Below are positions 52,962 to 62,520 of a DNA stretch of 64,000 nucleotides, in pieces. The first letter of the stretch is position 1. Every line of letters starts with the position of its first letter. Origin of the DNA: Tolypothrix sp. PCC 7910 (GTDB lineage Bacteria > Cyanobacteriota > Cyanobacteriia > Cyanobacteriales > Nostocaceae); NCBI RefSeq assembly GCF_011769525.1, contig NZ_CP050440.1, positions 3,597,501-3,661,500 of the forward strand, written 5' to 3'. The notes beneath the pieces are model-generated. The model saw only the letters and a program-made list of their open reading frames with translations. It ran no database searches and was not told the origin of the DNA. A program made the translations under genes and the position numbers.

Positions 52962-55175
52962 CTAACTTCGTTTAGCTTTACTGATGTTAGCAGAAGCATT
53001 TGCAGAGTTATTATTGGTTGTCACTTTCTCTGCACTAACCTTTTCACCACTCATGCTTTGCCTGTAATAGTGTTGATAGTACTGATAAGAAACAGGCGCA
53101 GCATCCTTAGATTTATTAGCTATCATTCCTAACAGAGGAGTACCAGAAATTTGAATTTGTTCTAATGCTTGCTGTAGTGCAGTACGCTTGAGATTGCCTA
53201 AACCTGCAACTAGTACAAGCCCATCAGTATTAGCTGCTAATAAGTAAGCATCTCCAAATCCTAAAAGTGGAGGCGTGTCATAAATGACTAAGTCAAAACT
53301 AACTTGCAGTTCCTCCATCAGATTCTGCATTTTTTGAGACGCAAGTAACCGCATCGAGTCTGGTGGAATCGGCCCGGCTGGCATCACAAACATATTATCT
53401 TCCAGGGGAGATGGCTCAATAACATTGTGCCAGTCTAAATCTTGGGAAATTACATCTGTTAACCCCTGGATGTTCATGAGTCCCACTCGATTGTGTAGGC
53501 TAGGCGCACGTAAATTTGCATCCACAAGTAATACTCGTTGTCCCATTGCTGCTGCTGCTTGTGCTAGCTGCGTCGCAATTGTAGACTTACCATCTCCTTG
53601 TCCTGCTGAACTAATTACAAGTGAGCGAATTGGTGTATCCGAACCCAAAAGCAGAATATTAGTGTAAAGAGAGCGGAAAACTTCAAAGAAAGAAGACCCT
53701 TCTGTATTTTGCACACCTCTGGATACAGAGTCTTTCGTAGTTGCTTCTAGTTCTTTTCTTAAAGGAACTATTCCTAGTAATGGCAACCTGGTAGCATCTT
53801 TGAGTTCTTGAGAAGAGTAGAAAATATTACTGAGTTTATCTACAACTAAAGCTGTTCCTACACCCAATAGTAAACCCAATAGACCACCCAGTGCTAAGTT
53901 TCTCTTCGCACTGTCTGAAATTGCTAAAGGTTCATTGACTTTAGAAAGTTGCGGATCTAGCAGCACCCAAGGTTGTTGTTTTTGAGCTTTCTCAATTTGC
54001 AAAGCTTGTTGTTTACTTGTAAATTGAGTTAGAGCCTCGTTAGCAATTTGTAATTCTCTTTGAATGTTGTCGTAATTGCGGCTAATCGTTGCCAGCTTTC
54101 TAACTTCACTGTAAATATTATTAATTTTTTCATCTAGCGAGCGATCGCGCGCTGAAAGTTCTTGAATGCGGCTTTGAAAATCCTTTTGTACACGCGCTTC
54201 TTCTTGTGCCAGCAATGGAAGTAAAGATTCTTTCTTTTGCCTTAAAGTCACCATTGCCGGGTTTTCATCTGTAAACACGGCTGATTGTTGCTTAATCGCA
54301 ATATCTGCTGCTTGAATCTGATCCAGAATCTTTTGATAACGAGCATTATCACTTAATAAAGAATTACCAGCCCTCTCTCCAGGATCTTTGGATAATTCTC
54401 GTTGTAATTCCTCATATCTAGCTACCATCTGTTCTAGCTGGACTCGATTCTCTATTCGCTGCTGGCGAAAAAGTGTCAGTTGACCGGATAGCTCTTGACT
54501 TTTCTGGACAGGTTCAATCAAGTTATTGTCCAGACGCAAATTTCGCAATTGCTCTTGCCAGTATTTTAAACTCTTCTCTAATGGCTGTCTTTGTCTGCCT
54601 ACAAACTGAATAGCCACTTCTACTTCTGATTGCCGTTCCTGTAAACTATATTGCAGATACGCGTCAGCAAGTAACTTTAAAACATCAGTAACTAGTTGTT
54701 GATCTGAGTTCTCATACTCGATGCTTAAGATATTTGGCTTTTTAGATGAGATAGTTAAGTAGTAGACCAGTGAGTCATAAGTGATGCCTGGGTATTGATC
54801 CTGAAGCTTTTCCACAATAGGAGCCAACACTTTAGGACTCTGTAGAACCGTAATTGTCGTCTGAATTTCTTTCGTCGATTCAGGAGGTGAGATTTTATCT
54901 TGACTACTTATAGATTGAGGAACATTAGCTGTAACCTTATCCTCACCAGTCACAGGCTTGGTAAGAATATCAAAAGTTCCTTGGTAAATTGGGGGATCTG
55001 TTTCCGCCTTAAGTACTGCTGCTGTTGCCACTAAAGCAGTTGTACCACCTATTAACAATAATCTGCGACGCAAAACGGCTCCAACTTGACCCAGGTTTAA
55101 TCCACCTTCTTCATCGTTTAACTGGGTAAAGTTTGCTTGTGATAAGGGGTGAGAATATTTTTCCGACTTCAGCAT
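52962..55175 (-). CDS. Polysaccharide-chain-length regulator / bacterial tyrosine kinase (Wzc-like)
   Basis: A 737-residue protein from ATG 55175 (an upstream TTG at 55187 is rejected). N-terminal Wzz domain with TM1 (LLLIGGTTALVATAAVL), a long coiled region (about 190-430), TM2 (LALGGLLGLLLGVGTALVVDKL), then a cytoplasmic BY-kinase: Walker A SSAGQGDGKSTIA (about 519-531), A' VLLVDANLR, Walker B LVIYDTPPLLG. The C-terminus has a tyrosine cluster, SYQYYQHYYRQS, the autophosphorylation site type. It controls length and export of exopolysaccharide. It leads the EPS block on the same strand, although a 700-bp gap and a tRNA gene separate it from the other EPS genes. Confidence 0.93.
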   Translation of the reverse strand: MLKSEKYSHPLSQANFTQLNDEEGGLNLGQVGAVLRRRLLLIGGTTALVATAAVLKAETDPPIYQGTFDILTKPVTGEDKVTANVPQSISSQDKISPPESTKEIQTTITVLQSPKVLAPIVEKLQDQYPGITYDSLVYYLTISSKKPNILSIEYENSDQQLVTDVLKLLADAYLQYSLQERQSEVEVAIQFVGRQRQPLEKSLKYWQEQLRNLRLDNNLIEPVQKSQELSGQLTLFRQQRIENRVQLEQMVARYEELQRELSKDPGERAGNSLLSDNARYQKILDQIQAADIAIKQQSAVFTDENPAMVTLRQKKESLLPLLAQEEARVQKDFQSRIQELSARDRSLDEKINNIYSEVRKLATISRNYDNIQRELQIANEALTQFTSKQQALQIEKAQKQQPWVLLDPQLSKVNEPLAISDSAKRNLALGGLLGLLLGVGTALVVDKLSNIFYSSQELKDATRLPLLGIVPLRKELEATTKDSVSRGVQNTEGSSFFEVFRSLYTNILLLGSDTPIRSLVISSAGQGDGKSTIATQLAQAAAAMGQRVLLVDANLRAPSLHNRVGLMNIQGLTDVISQDLDWHNVIEPSPLEDNMFVMPAGPIPPDSMRLLASQKMQNLMEELQVSFDLVIYDTPPLLGFGDAYLLAANTDGLVLVAGLGNLKRTALQQALEQIQISGTPLLGMIANKSKDAAPVSYQYYQHYYRQSMSGEKVSAEKVTTNNNSANASANISKAKRS

Positions 55176-55187
55176 AGCATTTGTCAA

Positions 55188-55880
55188 CTAAACTACTTAT
55201 TATTCCTGTAAAAGGTGAATTCTTCGATTCAATCTTGGATAGGTAGTTAGATTGCTCCGAAGTAAGCTTGTGTGTTTCTGCACCCTCGTAAATCAATATA
55301 ACTGTATTGACTACTTAGACAATAACTTTTATTAAGTAATATCTTTTATATAAATAATACTTATGTAAAAGATTTACCTTTAATATCTAGATATAAAGCT
55401 CAAATAAATTTGAATACATGTACTTCCACTACAGTAGCATTACGCAAGAAGAATTGGTGAAATTATTTAAAAGATTAAGTAGAATTTTCTTAACATATGC
55501 CAGTTTTTCAAGTATAAATACGGTTAAATCCCTCTTAAGAAGTACCTCAGTACTCATCTTTAACGAGTAAATATACTCAAAGAATATTCCTTTCTCTACT
55601 TTTCCAACCTTCAATCAGCAACTGTAGAGCAGGTAAAATTTGGTCTCCATAAATAGCTGTAATTGCAAGCATTTATGCTTTAACACAATTATTTGGGCAG
55701 GATTTACTGTTCACTTAAGCTCTGCTCAGGATAAATTATGAATATGCATTGTAAAGCAGAGATAACTTTCTTGTCTCCATCCCTACTTACAAATAAAAAA
55801 TATTGTGTATTATAGCGAATTGGTAAACTATAAAAACTGTATAGTATATATGTGTTATGAATGGATATTATTTATATAAC
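55188..55880. other. Intergenic region before tRNA-Gln
   Basis: 693 AT-rich bp with no convincing gene; short frames (for example 55429-55614) lack a Shine-Dalgarno sequence. It probably carries the promoter of the BY-kinase gene. No site could be assigned. Confidence 0.5.
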
Positions 55881-55951
55881 TGGGGCGCTAGGATTCGAAC
55901 CTAGGGATGGCGGGACCAAAACCCGCTGCCTTACCACTTGGCTACGCCCCA
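55881..55951 (-). tRNA. tRNA-Gln (UUG)
   Basis: On the minus strand the sequence starts TGGGGCG and ends CGCCCCA (7-bp acceptor stem). The anticodon stem GCGGG/CCCGC encloses the loop TTTTGGT, with anticodon TTG (glutamine, CAA). The T arm with GGTTCGAATCC is intact. The 3' CCA is not encoded. The 71-nt cloverleaf is complete. Confidence 0.96.
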
Positions 55952-56093
55952 ACAAGCGATTGCACTTTAGATAATATAGCAGCTACTGCTGGGTTAGTGT
56001 CAAGTACTTTGAGAAAAAAAATTTAAGATTATTTGCTTTGCTTTATGTAAACATAGCAAATATACTGGTAAAATTTTTTTGAATTGTATAAAA

Positions 56094-57500
56094 CTAACTA
56101 CTACTATCTTGAACTTCTAGCTGTGTTTGAGGATTAAGCATTTGCCTACTCATCTGTCGGTGATGCCATTGCAAGCCAATTAAAATAGCGACAGTCATTG
56201 TTTGACCTGGTTCCTCCATTTGAGTAATGATCAGTCCGTAAATTAACAAAGTCAGCATTAGCAATTTGCTTAAATCGTCACGACACAGACGGTTCCAAAC
56301 GATATACCCCAAATAGAGATAGGACATTAAACCAACGAGGCCTAAATCTCCCCAAATACCAGCCCAGCTAAAAAGAGGCATAAACAAGGAAGATTCTAGA
56401 ATCAGCCAGTTAGAGTTGACATAAGCCCAAATTTCTTCCGTGACAGGATGAGTGGTTACACCTAACGGAGCTAGCATAGCTGCATAATCCCGGAATACCC
56501 AACCTCCTAATCTGCTTACGGTGTGACCAGGGCCCAAGCCCAACAACCAATTGAATGGAGAACGAAAGTAACCAGATATCATGTTAATACCTGCTATTTT
56601 AGCTTGATAACCTTCACCATTAGGAGGAATGTAAAGCGATGTTCTATTCGCCCAATATTTGAATGCAGCTAAAGCTTCTATATCCAAATTTTCAATTATC
56701 CAAAAAAAACCTCCAACAACAATAACTACAGCTACGAAATACAACAGCAGCTTACGCAAATCACTAAATTTTGTTAGCACCAAAAGTATCCAAGCTAGGA
56801 AAAAAACTACTAATATTTGCTTAGAGTCAGAAATTATTAAGTGGTAAAATGAAGCGAAGATACAAAATACTCGCCACCAAAGCGGAGCGCTTTTAGTACT
56901 AGTAAAGTAGTATAAAGCTACACTTATAGAAACTGATACAGATACATAATTACCTGCTCCAGATAAATAGAATACGCCTTGAACATTATCTAATAATGAG
57001 TATTGAGTATATTTAAGTATCCCTGTAATTAAAAGAAAGTATTGAGCAACAGCCAAAACTATATTAATAGTTGCAGATCCCAAAATGAAAGATCTTAAGT
57101 TGCTCAAGCTGGCTATCGATAATGGCAAACAAGATATTGCCAGCAAAAGCATAAAAGGTTCAGTGAGTAATATAAAATCTAAAACTACGTTAATAAAACC
57201 TGCATGATTTAATAAGGCACTTGCAAGCATTACACATAGTACAATCAGTAAACCAACTAGAATTTCTCTAGCAAATTTTATCTGTACCCGATTTTTTGTA
57301 GAAGTACTATTTATAACTATTAATAATACTACCGGGACAATTAAAAAATGGACAAAGTTGATAATTGATGGTATACCAACTTCACTAATAATACGAGGAT
57401 AAAAGGCGCTAGCAAAGGCTAACAATATTAAAAATATATTTCTAATATACCCTGGTTTCTTTTTTTGATAAATTACTGGTTCATGAATCGAACTATCCAT
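56094..57500 (-). CDS. O-antigen ligase/polymerase-like (Wzy-type) membrane protein
   Basis: A 468-residue multi-spanning membrane protein with about eleven hydrophobic helices (for example NIFLILLAFASAFYPRI, ILVGLLIVLCVMLASALL, LLLYFVAVVIVVGGFFWII) and one large periplasmic loop around PPNGEGYQAKIAGINMISGYFRSPFNWLLGLGPGHTVSRL (about 285-335), the pattern of the O-antigen ligase/Wzy family. It is likely to polymerise or ligate exopolysaccharide repeat units. Flanked by glycosyltransferases on the same strand. No strict Wzy motif can be defined from sequence alone. Confidence 0.83.
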   Translation of the reverse strand: MDSSIHEPVIYQKKKPGYIRNIFLILLAFASAFYPRIISEVGIPSIINFVHFLIVPVVLLIVINSTSTKNRVQIKFAREILVGLLIVLCVMLASALLNHAGFINVVLDFILLTEPFMLLLAISCLPLSIASLSNLRSFILGSATINIVLAVAQYFLLITGILKYTQYSLLDNVQGVFYLSGAGNYVSVSVSISVALYYFTSTKSAPLWWRVFCIFASFYHLIISDSKQILVVFFLAWILLVLTKFSDLRKLLLYFVAVVIVVGGFFWIIENLDIEALAAFKYWANRTSLYIPPNGEGYQAKIAGINMISGYFRSPFNWLLGLGPGHTVSRLGGWVFRDYAAMLAPLGVTTHPVTEEIWAYVNSNWLILESSLFMPLFSWAGIWGDLGLVGLMSYLYLGYIVWNRLCRDDLSKLLMLTLLIYGLIITQMEEPGQTMTVAILIGLQWHHRQMSRQMLNPQTQLEVQDSSS

Positions 57501-57605
57501 ATATTTTCCATAAAATTCATTTAATTAATTGAGATGTTATCAATTAATTTTTTCCAAACAGAGACTTGTAAGCCTAAAATATTGATAACTAAGCATTTAA
57601 AATTT

Positions 57606-58721
57606 TTATATCTTATCATAAAATTTGAGGTATTGATGAGCAGTGGTTAGTTTACAAAAACGTTTATCTGGAATAATGCCATAAGAACCCTGCTCCGATA
57701 AGGACTCAGTAATAGCGGTAGCAATATTTTGGGCTATATCTCCCTGCAATTCAAAATAATTGCAATTACTATTGCCAATTTCTCTAAATATAGGAATATT
57801 AGAGCAGACTACTTTACAAGCAAGAGATAATGCTTCAGCCAAAGGTAAACAAAAACCTTCCGTTGAAGACGGCACAACCAAAAGTTGACTATTCTCATAC
57901 AACCAACGCAGTTCCTCATCTTTTATTGAGGTCATAAGCAGAATACGGTCTTGTAGAGAAAGTGCTTGGATTAGGTTATGAATATTCTCCGTTTCTGGGC
58001 CAGTACTACCTACAATAATTAACTGAGTAGAATCATTTATCTGTTTATTCTTCAATAATAAATAATAAGATTTGATAAGAAGATCCAAATTCTTATTTTT
58101 GCGATGCTGGGCAACAGCTAGTAAAAAAGGTAAATTAATATTAGTGGATTTGGGAATTTGAGCAGTAATCTGACTAAAATCAACATAATTATAGATTACA
58201 GCGGTTTTTTTACGCTTTTCAACTTTTGGGAAATATTCTTTTAATTTCTCTAAAGTATATTGAGAAACGCAAGATAAACCATCACTATTATTAATACATT
58301 GCTTTAAAAAAAACTGGTTGAATATTACATTAGGGTAACCAAAATTTTCAGGATACTCATAAGGATATAAATCATGAATAGTAGCTACCACAGGACACGG
58401 GAAAAGTTGACGAATAAACGGTAGCGGAAATGAAAGATGGACTAAATCTGCATGATGTTGTTTGGCGAGTTGAGGTAACCCCCATAAATACCAAATATTT
58501 CTGTTGACTGCAGTATTATTAATATCTACACTTACCAAGCTAATTTTTTTTGATTCTAGAGAAAAAGAAGTTTCAAAATATTCATTTTGCCATGAGCCTA
58601 TAAGCAAAGTAACTTTACTAGTTTTATCTGTATCAGCAAGGCATTTTGCAAGATTTGCGGCATGTCTACAAACTCCAGTAGGTTTTGTTGGTCTATGTAA
58701 AGCAGCAATTAAAATATGCAT
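57606..58721 (-). CDS. GT4-family glycosyltransferase (EPS)
   Basis: A 371-residue retaining glycosyltransferase (GT-B fold, GT4). The N-terminal half opens MHILIAALHRPTKPTGVCRHAANLAKCLA. The C-terminal donor half has FLLAVAQHRKNKNLDLLIKSY, then LIIVGSTGPE, and the ExxxxxxxE-type signature VVPSSTEGFCLPLAEALSLACKVV. Sugar donor and acceptor are unknown. It is the second gene of the EPS block after the polymerase, in the same direction. Confidence 0.9.
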   Translation of the reverse strand: MHILIAALHRPTKPTGVCRHAANLAKCLADTDKTSKVTLLIGSWQNEYFETSFSLESKKISLVSVDINNTAVNRNIWYLWGLPQLAKQHHADLVHLSFPLPFIRQLFPCPVVATIHDLYPYEYPENFGYPNVIFNQFFLKQCINNSDGLSCVSQYTLEKLKEYFPKVEKRKKTAVIYNYVDFSQITAQIPKSTNINLPFLLAVAQHRKNKNLDLLIKSYYLLLKNKQINDSTQLIIVGSTGPETENIHNLIQALSLQDRILLMTSIKDEELRWLYENSQLLVVPSSTEGFCLPLAEALSLACKVVCSNIPIFREIGNSNCNYFELQGDIAQNIATAITESLSEQGSYGIIPDKRFCKLTTAHQYLKFYDKI

Positions 58722-58783
58722 GATTTAATTAAATAACTGACTATTGATTCAGATAAAACGTTGTACTTATTTTAAGTAAGAAA

Positions 58784-59884
58784 CTAAGTACTGAATAAAT
58801 ATTTAGCAATTGTTCTATTTTTCATCAGCAAATGCACAGCTAGCCAGCTAATAAAAAAACTAGGTAAAGAAAATATCATTTGAGAAAGAATAGTTACTTG
58901 TTCTAGAATATGAGGTTGTGTTCTTTTGATTAAAATTTCTATAAAATTAATTGCCAAAGGGTGAAACAAGTAAATTCCAAAAGAGCATAATCCTAGATTT
59001 CTTATAAACCTGTTGTTACTTAAATGGTGAGACAAAGCAATGCCAAATGCTAGTAGAGAGTATCCTAATAAAACTTCTCTAAAGCCACTAGGTAAAAATA
59101 AATCACCAAAAAAGTTAATAATAATAAATATCAATAAGGCTAAAGTAGCAGCAGTAAGTTGTGAGAATGGCAATCTAAAATTGGTTTCAAACCGAATAAA
59201 TCTCCATGTTATGGCAATCAAGAAGTAAGGCAGACATCTGACTAACCAAGCGGCGATCACAGAAATCAATCTCAGTAATTCATTGATATGGCTATGGTTA
59301 GGGATCAATTTATTTAACAAACTTTGAAAAGCTATGTTAGGCCCTAATAAAAATGCATTGTTAGTTGCAATCAGTAAGTGATAAAATATAAGACCTAAGA
59401 AAACTAAAATGAACGGTAATACAATATGCATTTCTAATTGTTCTAAGTAAAATGCAACTATTATCAGTGAAGTTCCTACTAGCAGTAAGGGTAGAAAATA
59501 TAACTGAATTGCTGCTCCTCCATAAAAAATTATTGAAAATGGATCTTTAAATAATTCCTTTAGCTTATTATCTTGATCTAATGCTGAAAACATTATTGTT
59601 TTAACCAGCAAAAATATTACTGTCCAGATGATATAGGGCAGGAAAATACGCCGTAATCTAACTTGCCAATAATCCCATGATAAATCAGGATTACGCCTAC
59701 AAATTAGTAAATAAAATGACGTAGCTAAGAAGAAAGGTACAGGAAAGTCAAATAAATATGAAAGCTTTGCAGATAAAGGGTTTACTGTAGCCCAACTTTT
59801 ATCACCAGAATGCAATAAAACAACACCATATGCTGCAATACCACGACATAAATCTATTCCAGCAAATCTTGCTTTATTCTCCAT
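58784..59884 (-). CDS. Acyltransferase-3 family membrane protein
   Basis: A 366-residue protein with about ten membrane helices of the OafA/YrhL (acyltransferase 3) family, which O-acetylates or acylates exported polysaccharides. The opening RFAGIDLCRGIAAYGVVLLHSGD gives the conserved Arg and the His. The start ATG is supported by GAGGA 7 nt upstream. It lies between two glycosyltransferases, so it probably decorates the same exopolysaccharide. Confidence 0.9.
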   Translation of the reverse strand: MENKARFAGIDLCRGIAAYGVVLLHSGDKSWATVNPLSAKLSYLFDFPVPFFLATSFYLLICRRNPDLSWDYWQVRLRRIFLPYIIWTVIFLLVKTIMFSALDQDNKLKELFKDPFSIIFYGGAAIQLYFLPLLLVGTSLIIVAFYLEQLEMHIVLPFILVFLGLIFYHLLIATNNAFLLGPNIAFQSLLNKLIPNHSHINELLRLISVIAAWLVRCLPYFLIAITWRFIRFETNFRLPFSQLTAATLALLIFIIINFFGDLFLPSGFREVLLGYSLLAFGIALSHHLSNNRFIRNLGLCSFGIYLFHPLAINFIEILIKRTQPHILEQVTILSQMIFSLPSFFISWLAVHLLMKNRTIAKYLFST

Positions 59885-60030
59885 TTTACTGTCCTCGAAT
59901 ATTTTCTAGTTAAACACTAAATCATTTATCACCTATCAATAATTGAACAGTCTTTTTGTTGAGTTTTAAGCAAAAATTATTTTTGCAAGGTGTAGTAGTA
60001 CTAATTTGTTTTTTAGTTTAAAAAATTAGC

Positions 60031-61278
60031 TCAGTTAAGTACTTTTGGTTTTTGAAAAGATATGACTTCTTCATAGACTTGAGCCAGGCGTTTACCCATA
60101 ACCTGCCAACTATAAGTATCTCGAACTAACTGCCGTCCCGCTTGTCCCATGCGGACGCGCAGTTCTGGATCTTTAGCTAAGGTAATCAAGGCTTTTGACA
60201 TATCATCAACTGCTTGCTCTGGATTAATTGCAGCAATTTTAAAGCCAGTCTCTGCTGTTACCTGCTGCGCTGGGCCTCCTAAATCTAAACAGACAACTGG
60301 GCGGCCTGTTGCCATAGCTTCAATACATACCCATCCACCAGAGTCATGTAAACTTGGGTGAACTAATATATGACAATTTCCTAAATTTTCTAGGGTCTTT
60401 TCGCGAGGTAATCTACCCCAAAATTTCACTTTATGTGCAATGCCTAACTCATTTGCCAGGCTTTGCAATCGTTCCCATTCTGGCCCATCTCCAACTATCC
60501 AATATTCTGCTTCAGCTAAGTTTGCTTTTGCAAAAGCCCGCAACCCCAAATGAAAGCCTTTCCAATGCAAAAGTCTGCCCATACTAATAAACCTTACAGG
60601 TTGCTGGGGCGGGATTGGGTATTGGTTAAGTAAAGTGATTTCTTCTGTAAGTAAACCTGATTCGGAAAGAATATCTACAGATTGGACACCCATTTGATAT
60701 AACTTTTTAGCTGTATCTTCAGTTGTGGCTCTGACCACAGCACTTTTTCTTGCAGTTATATGTACAAACGGATCGAGTTCCCCTAAAGAACGAGAGATAA
60801 TACGTGCTGCTTCGTAAGCTTTAGCACGGAAGTCGAAATCTTGCCAAAACGCTGCTGGAGCAGTTTCGCCACCACCCACAGGCCCCCAGATAAAGGGAAT
60901 AGGTAATAATGACAAGAAACTGGGATTGGAATATTTAACAAATGTGACATGATGTGCAACATCAAAGCCAATTTCACGATGCAATTTCCGAGCTACAAAG
61001 TATGCTTGTATCTGCCAGAGATAATAATGAATTTGCATTGCACCATTAGATCCTAAGCGCCACAGCCCACCCAATAGAGGTAAGGTAAAATAGACGAAGT
61101 GCAAGTTAGGATTTGGATGAGACGCAAGCTCTGCTTCAATAGCTTCTTTACTTTCATCAGGTCGCGTTAATACCCAAACCTCATTGTATTTGGCAGCTTC
61201 CCAAACCACATTCCAGCCAACACCACGCTCAGAGCCTTTTCCAGGTTCACACGAATAAGCAGAAATTAATATTTTCAT
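60031..61278 (-). CDS. GT4-family glycosyltransferase (EPS)
   Basis: A 415-residue glycosyltransferase from ATG 61278 (MKILISAYSCEPGKGSERG; an upstream TTG at 61308 is rejected). GT-B fold: the SERGVGWN loop binds the acceptor side; the donor side shows RFISMGRLLHWKGFHLGLRAF and the signature HPSLHDSGGWVCIEAMATGRPVV. WIVGDGPEWERLQSLANELG is also typical of GT4. The sugar specificity is unknown. Confidence 0.9.
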   Translation of the reverse strand: MKILISAYSCEPGKGSERGVGWNVVWEAAKYNEVWVLTRPDESKEAIEAELASHPNPNLHFVYFTLPLLGGLWRLGSNGAMQIHYYLWQIQAYFVARKLHREIGFDVAHHVTFVKYSNPSFLSLLPIPFIWGPVGGGETAPAAFWQDFDFRAKAYEAARIISRSLGELDPFVHITARKSAVVRATTEDTAKKLYQMGVQSVDILSESGLLTEEITLLNQYPIPPQQPVRFISMGRLLHWKGFHLGLRAFAKANLAEAEYWIVGDGPEWERLQSLANELGIAHKVKFWGRLPREKTLENLGNCHILVHPSLHDSGGWVCIEAMATGRPVVCLDLGGPAQQVTAETGFKIAAINPEQAVDDMSKALITLAKDPELRVRMGQAGRQLVRDTYSWQVMGKRLAQVYEEVISFQKPKVLN

Positions 61279-61362
61279 AAGCAGATCAAGACAGAGTCTG
61301 ATAAACAATGTTATTTGAATATTTGCATCAAGCGGATGCTAAATGTAAGGATTTTTGCTGAG

Positions 61363-62478
61363 TTAATTTTTATTAGCTAATAATTTTTCATAAACCTCAG
61401 CTAGTTTTTCTGCGGTTTTTTCCCATGTAAATAATTTAGCTCTTGACAGTCCTTTATCAACTAATTCTTGATAATATGTTGCGTCATTATGCAATCGCAC
61501 TACTGCTTCTGAGATTGCTTGTGGTTCTTGGGGATTTACCAGAATAGCTGCATCACCTGCTACTTCAGGCATAGCTGAAGTGTTGGAAGTAATCACTGGA
61601 GTCCCACAAGCCATAGCTTCTAAAATTGTGATGCCGAATCCTTCATGCAGCGAAGGTGCTATCAGAATATCGGCAGCATTATATATTTCAATTAGCGTTT
61701 TCTTATCTGGTTTACCAAAGTAAGTAATATAATTTTCTAACTGATGTTCTTGAATATATTGTTTTTGCTCATCTGTAAAGTCAGCCCCAACTTTCCAAAA
61801 CTTAAAGGAAATTTCTTTTTGTTTTAAAATCTTTAAAGATTTAAGTATAGTCAGAATATTTTTACGAGGATGATTAGCTCCTACATTGAGGAGATAAGTT
61901 GTTTGAGCATTACAACTATGATTTTGGTAAAAAGAATCAATCTCAGATTGAGATAATTGCCGAAATATAGGATCTACAGCATTTGGAGTTACAGTGATTT
62001 TGGCAGGTTCTATATTTAATAATTTAGTAGTATCTTTAGCAGTTACACTAGAAACAGAAAAGATGTGATCGGCATATTTCATGCCTTTGACAGCAAATAG
62101 CCAGACATTTTTACTCACCAATGGCAATTGCACTGAACCTTGAAGATTGCCAGAGTAATAAAAGTTGATTAAGTCATGGCAAGTGACAACAACAGTTTTA
62201 GCAGCTTTTTGTAACCAGTAAACAATATGAGCTTCTGCAGGTTCAATAATATGAAAAACATCTGCAGATTGTTGCTTTACCAAGCGTGGAAAACGCCAAA
62301 AACGCTCATAATATTTGATGAATCGTAGCAAAAGAGAAGAACTTGTTCTATCATAATTACGCGGTGCTAAATCCACAATTTCCCAGTCAGGGCGGACAGT
62401 TTTTAGCCCGGAAATAATACCATTGGCATAGACATCCATGCTGAACTCTTGCATGGTACGAACAATAACTACACGCAT
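61363..62478 (-). CDS. GT4-family glycosyltransferase (EPS)
   Basis: A 371-residue GT-B glycosyltransferase. Donor-domain features: YLLNVGANHPRKNILTILKSL, then APSLHEGFGITILEAMACGTPVITS and SAMPEVAGDAAILVNP. The last pattern is typical of GT4 mannosyl- and related glycosyl-transferases. The start ATG is supported by GAGGA 8 nt upstream. It is 84 bp downstream of the next GT gene's end, hence probably in one transcript with it. Confidence 0.9.
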   Translation of the reverse strand: MRVVIVRTMQEFSMDVYANGIISGLKTVRPDWEIVDLAPRNYDRTSSSLLLRFIKYYERFWRFPRLVKQQSADVFHIIEPAEAHIVYWLQKAAKTVVVTCHDLINFYYSGNLQGSVQLPLVSKNVWLFAVKGMKYADHIFSVSSVTAKDTTKLLNIEPAKITVTPNAVDPIFRQLSQSEIDSFYQNHSCNAQTTYLLNVGANHPRKNILTILKSLKILKQKEISFKFWKVGADFTDEQKQYIQEHQLENYITYFGKPDKKTLIEIYNAADILIAPSLHEGFGITILEAMACGTPVITSNTSAMPEVAGDAAILVNPQEPQAISEAVVRLHNDATYYQELVDKGLSRAKLFTWEKTAEKLAEVYEKLLANKN

Positions 62479-62520
62479 AATTAATTCCTCTTGGCATCAC
62501 ACTCCAACTTTCAATTAACC

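Noticed and set aside
55429-55614. A 61-codon minus frame in the gap before tRNA-Gln.
   Set aside because: No translation signal and no family resemblance.
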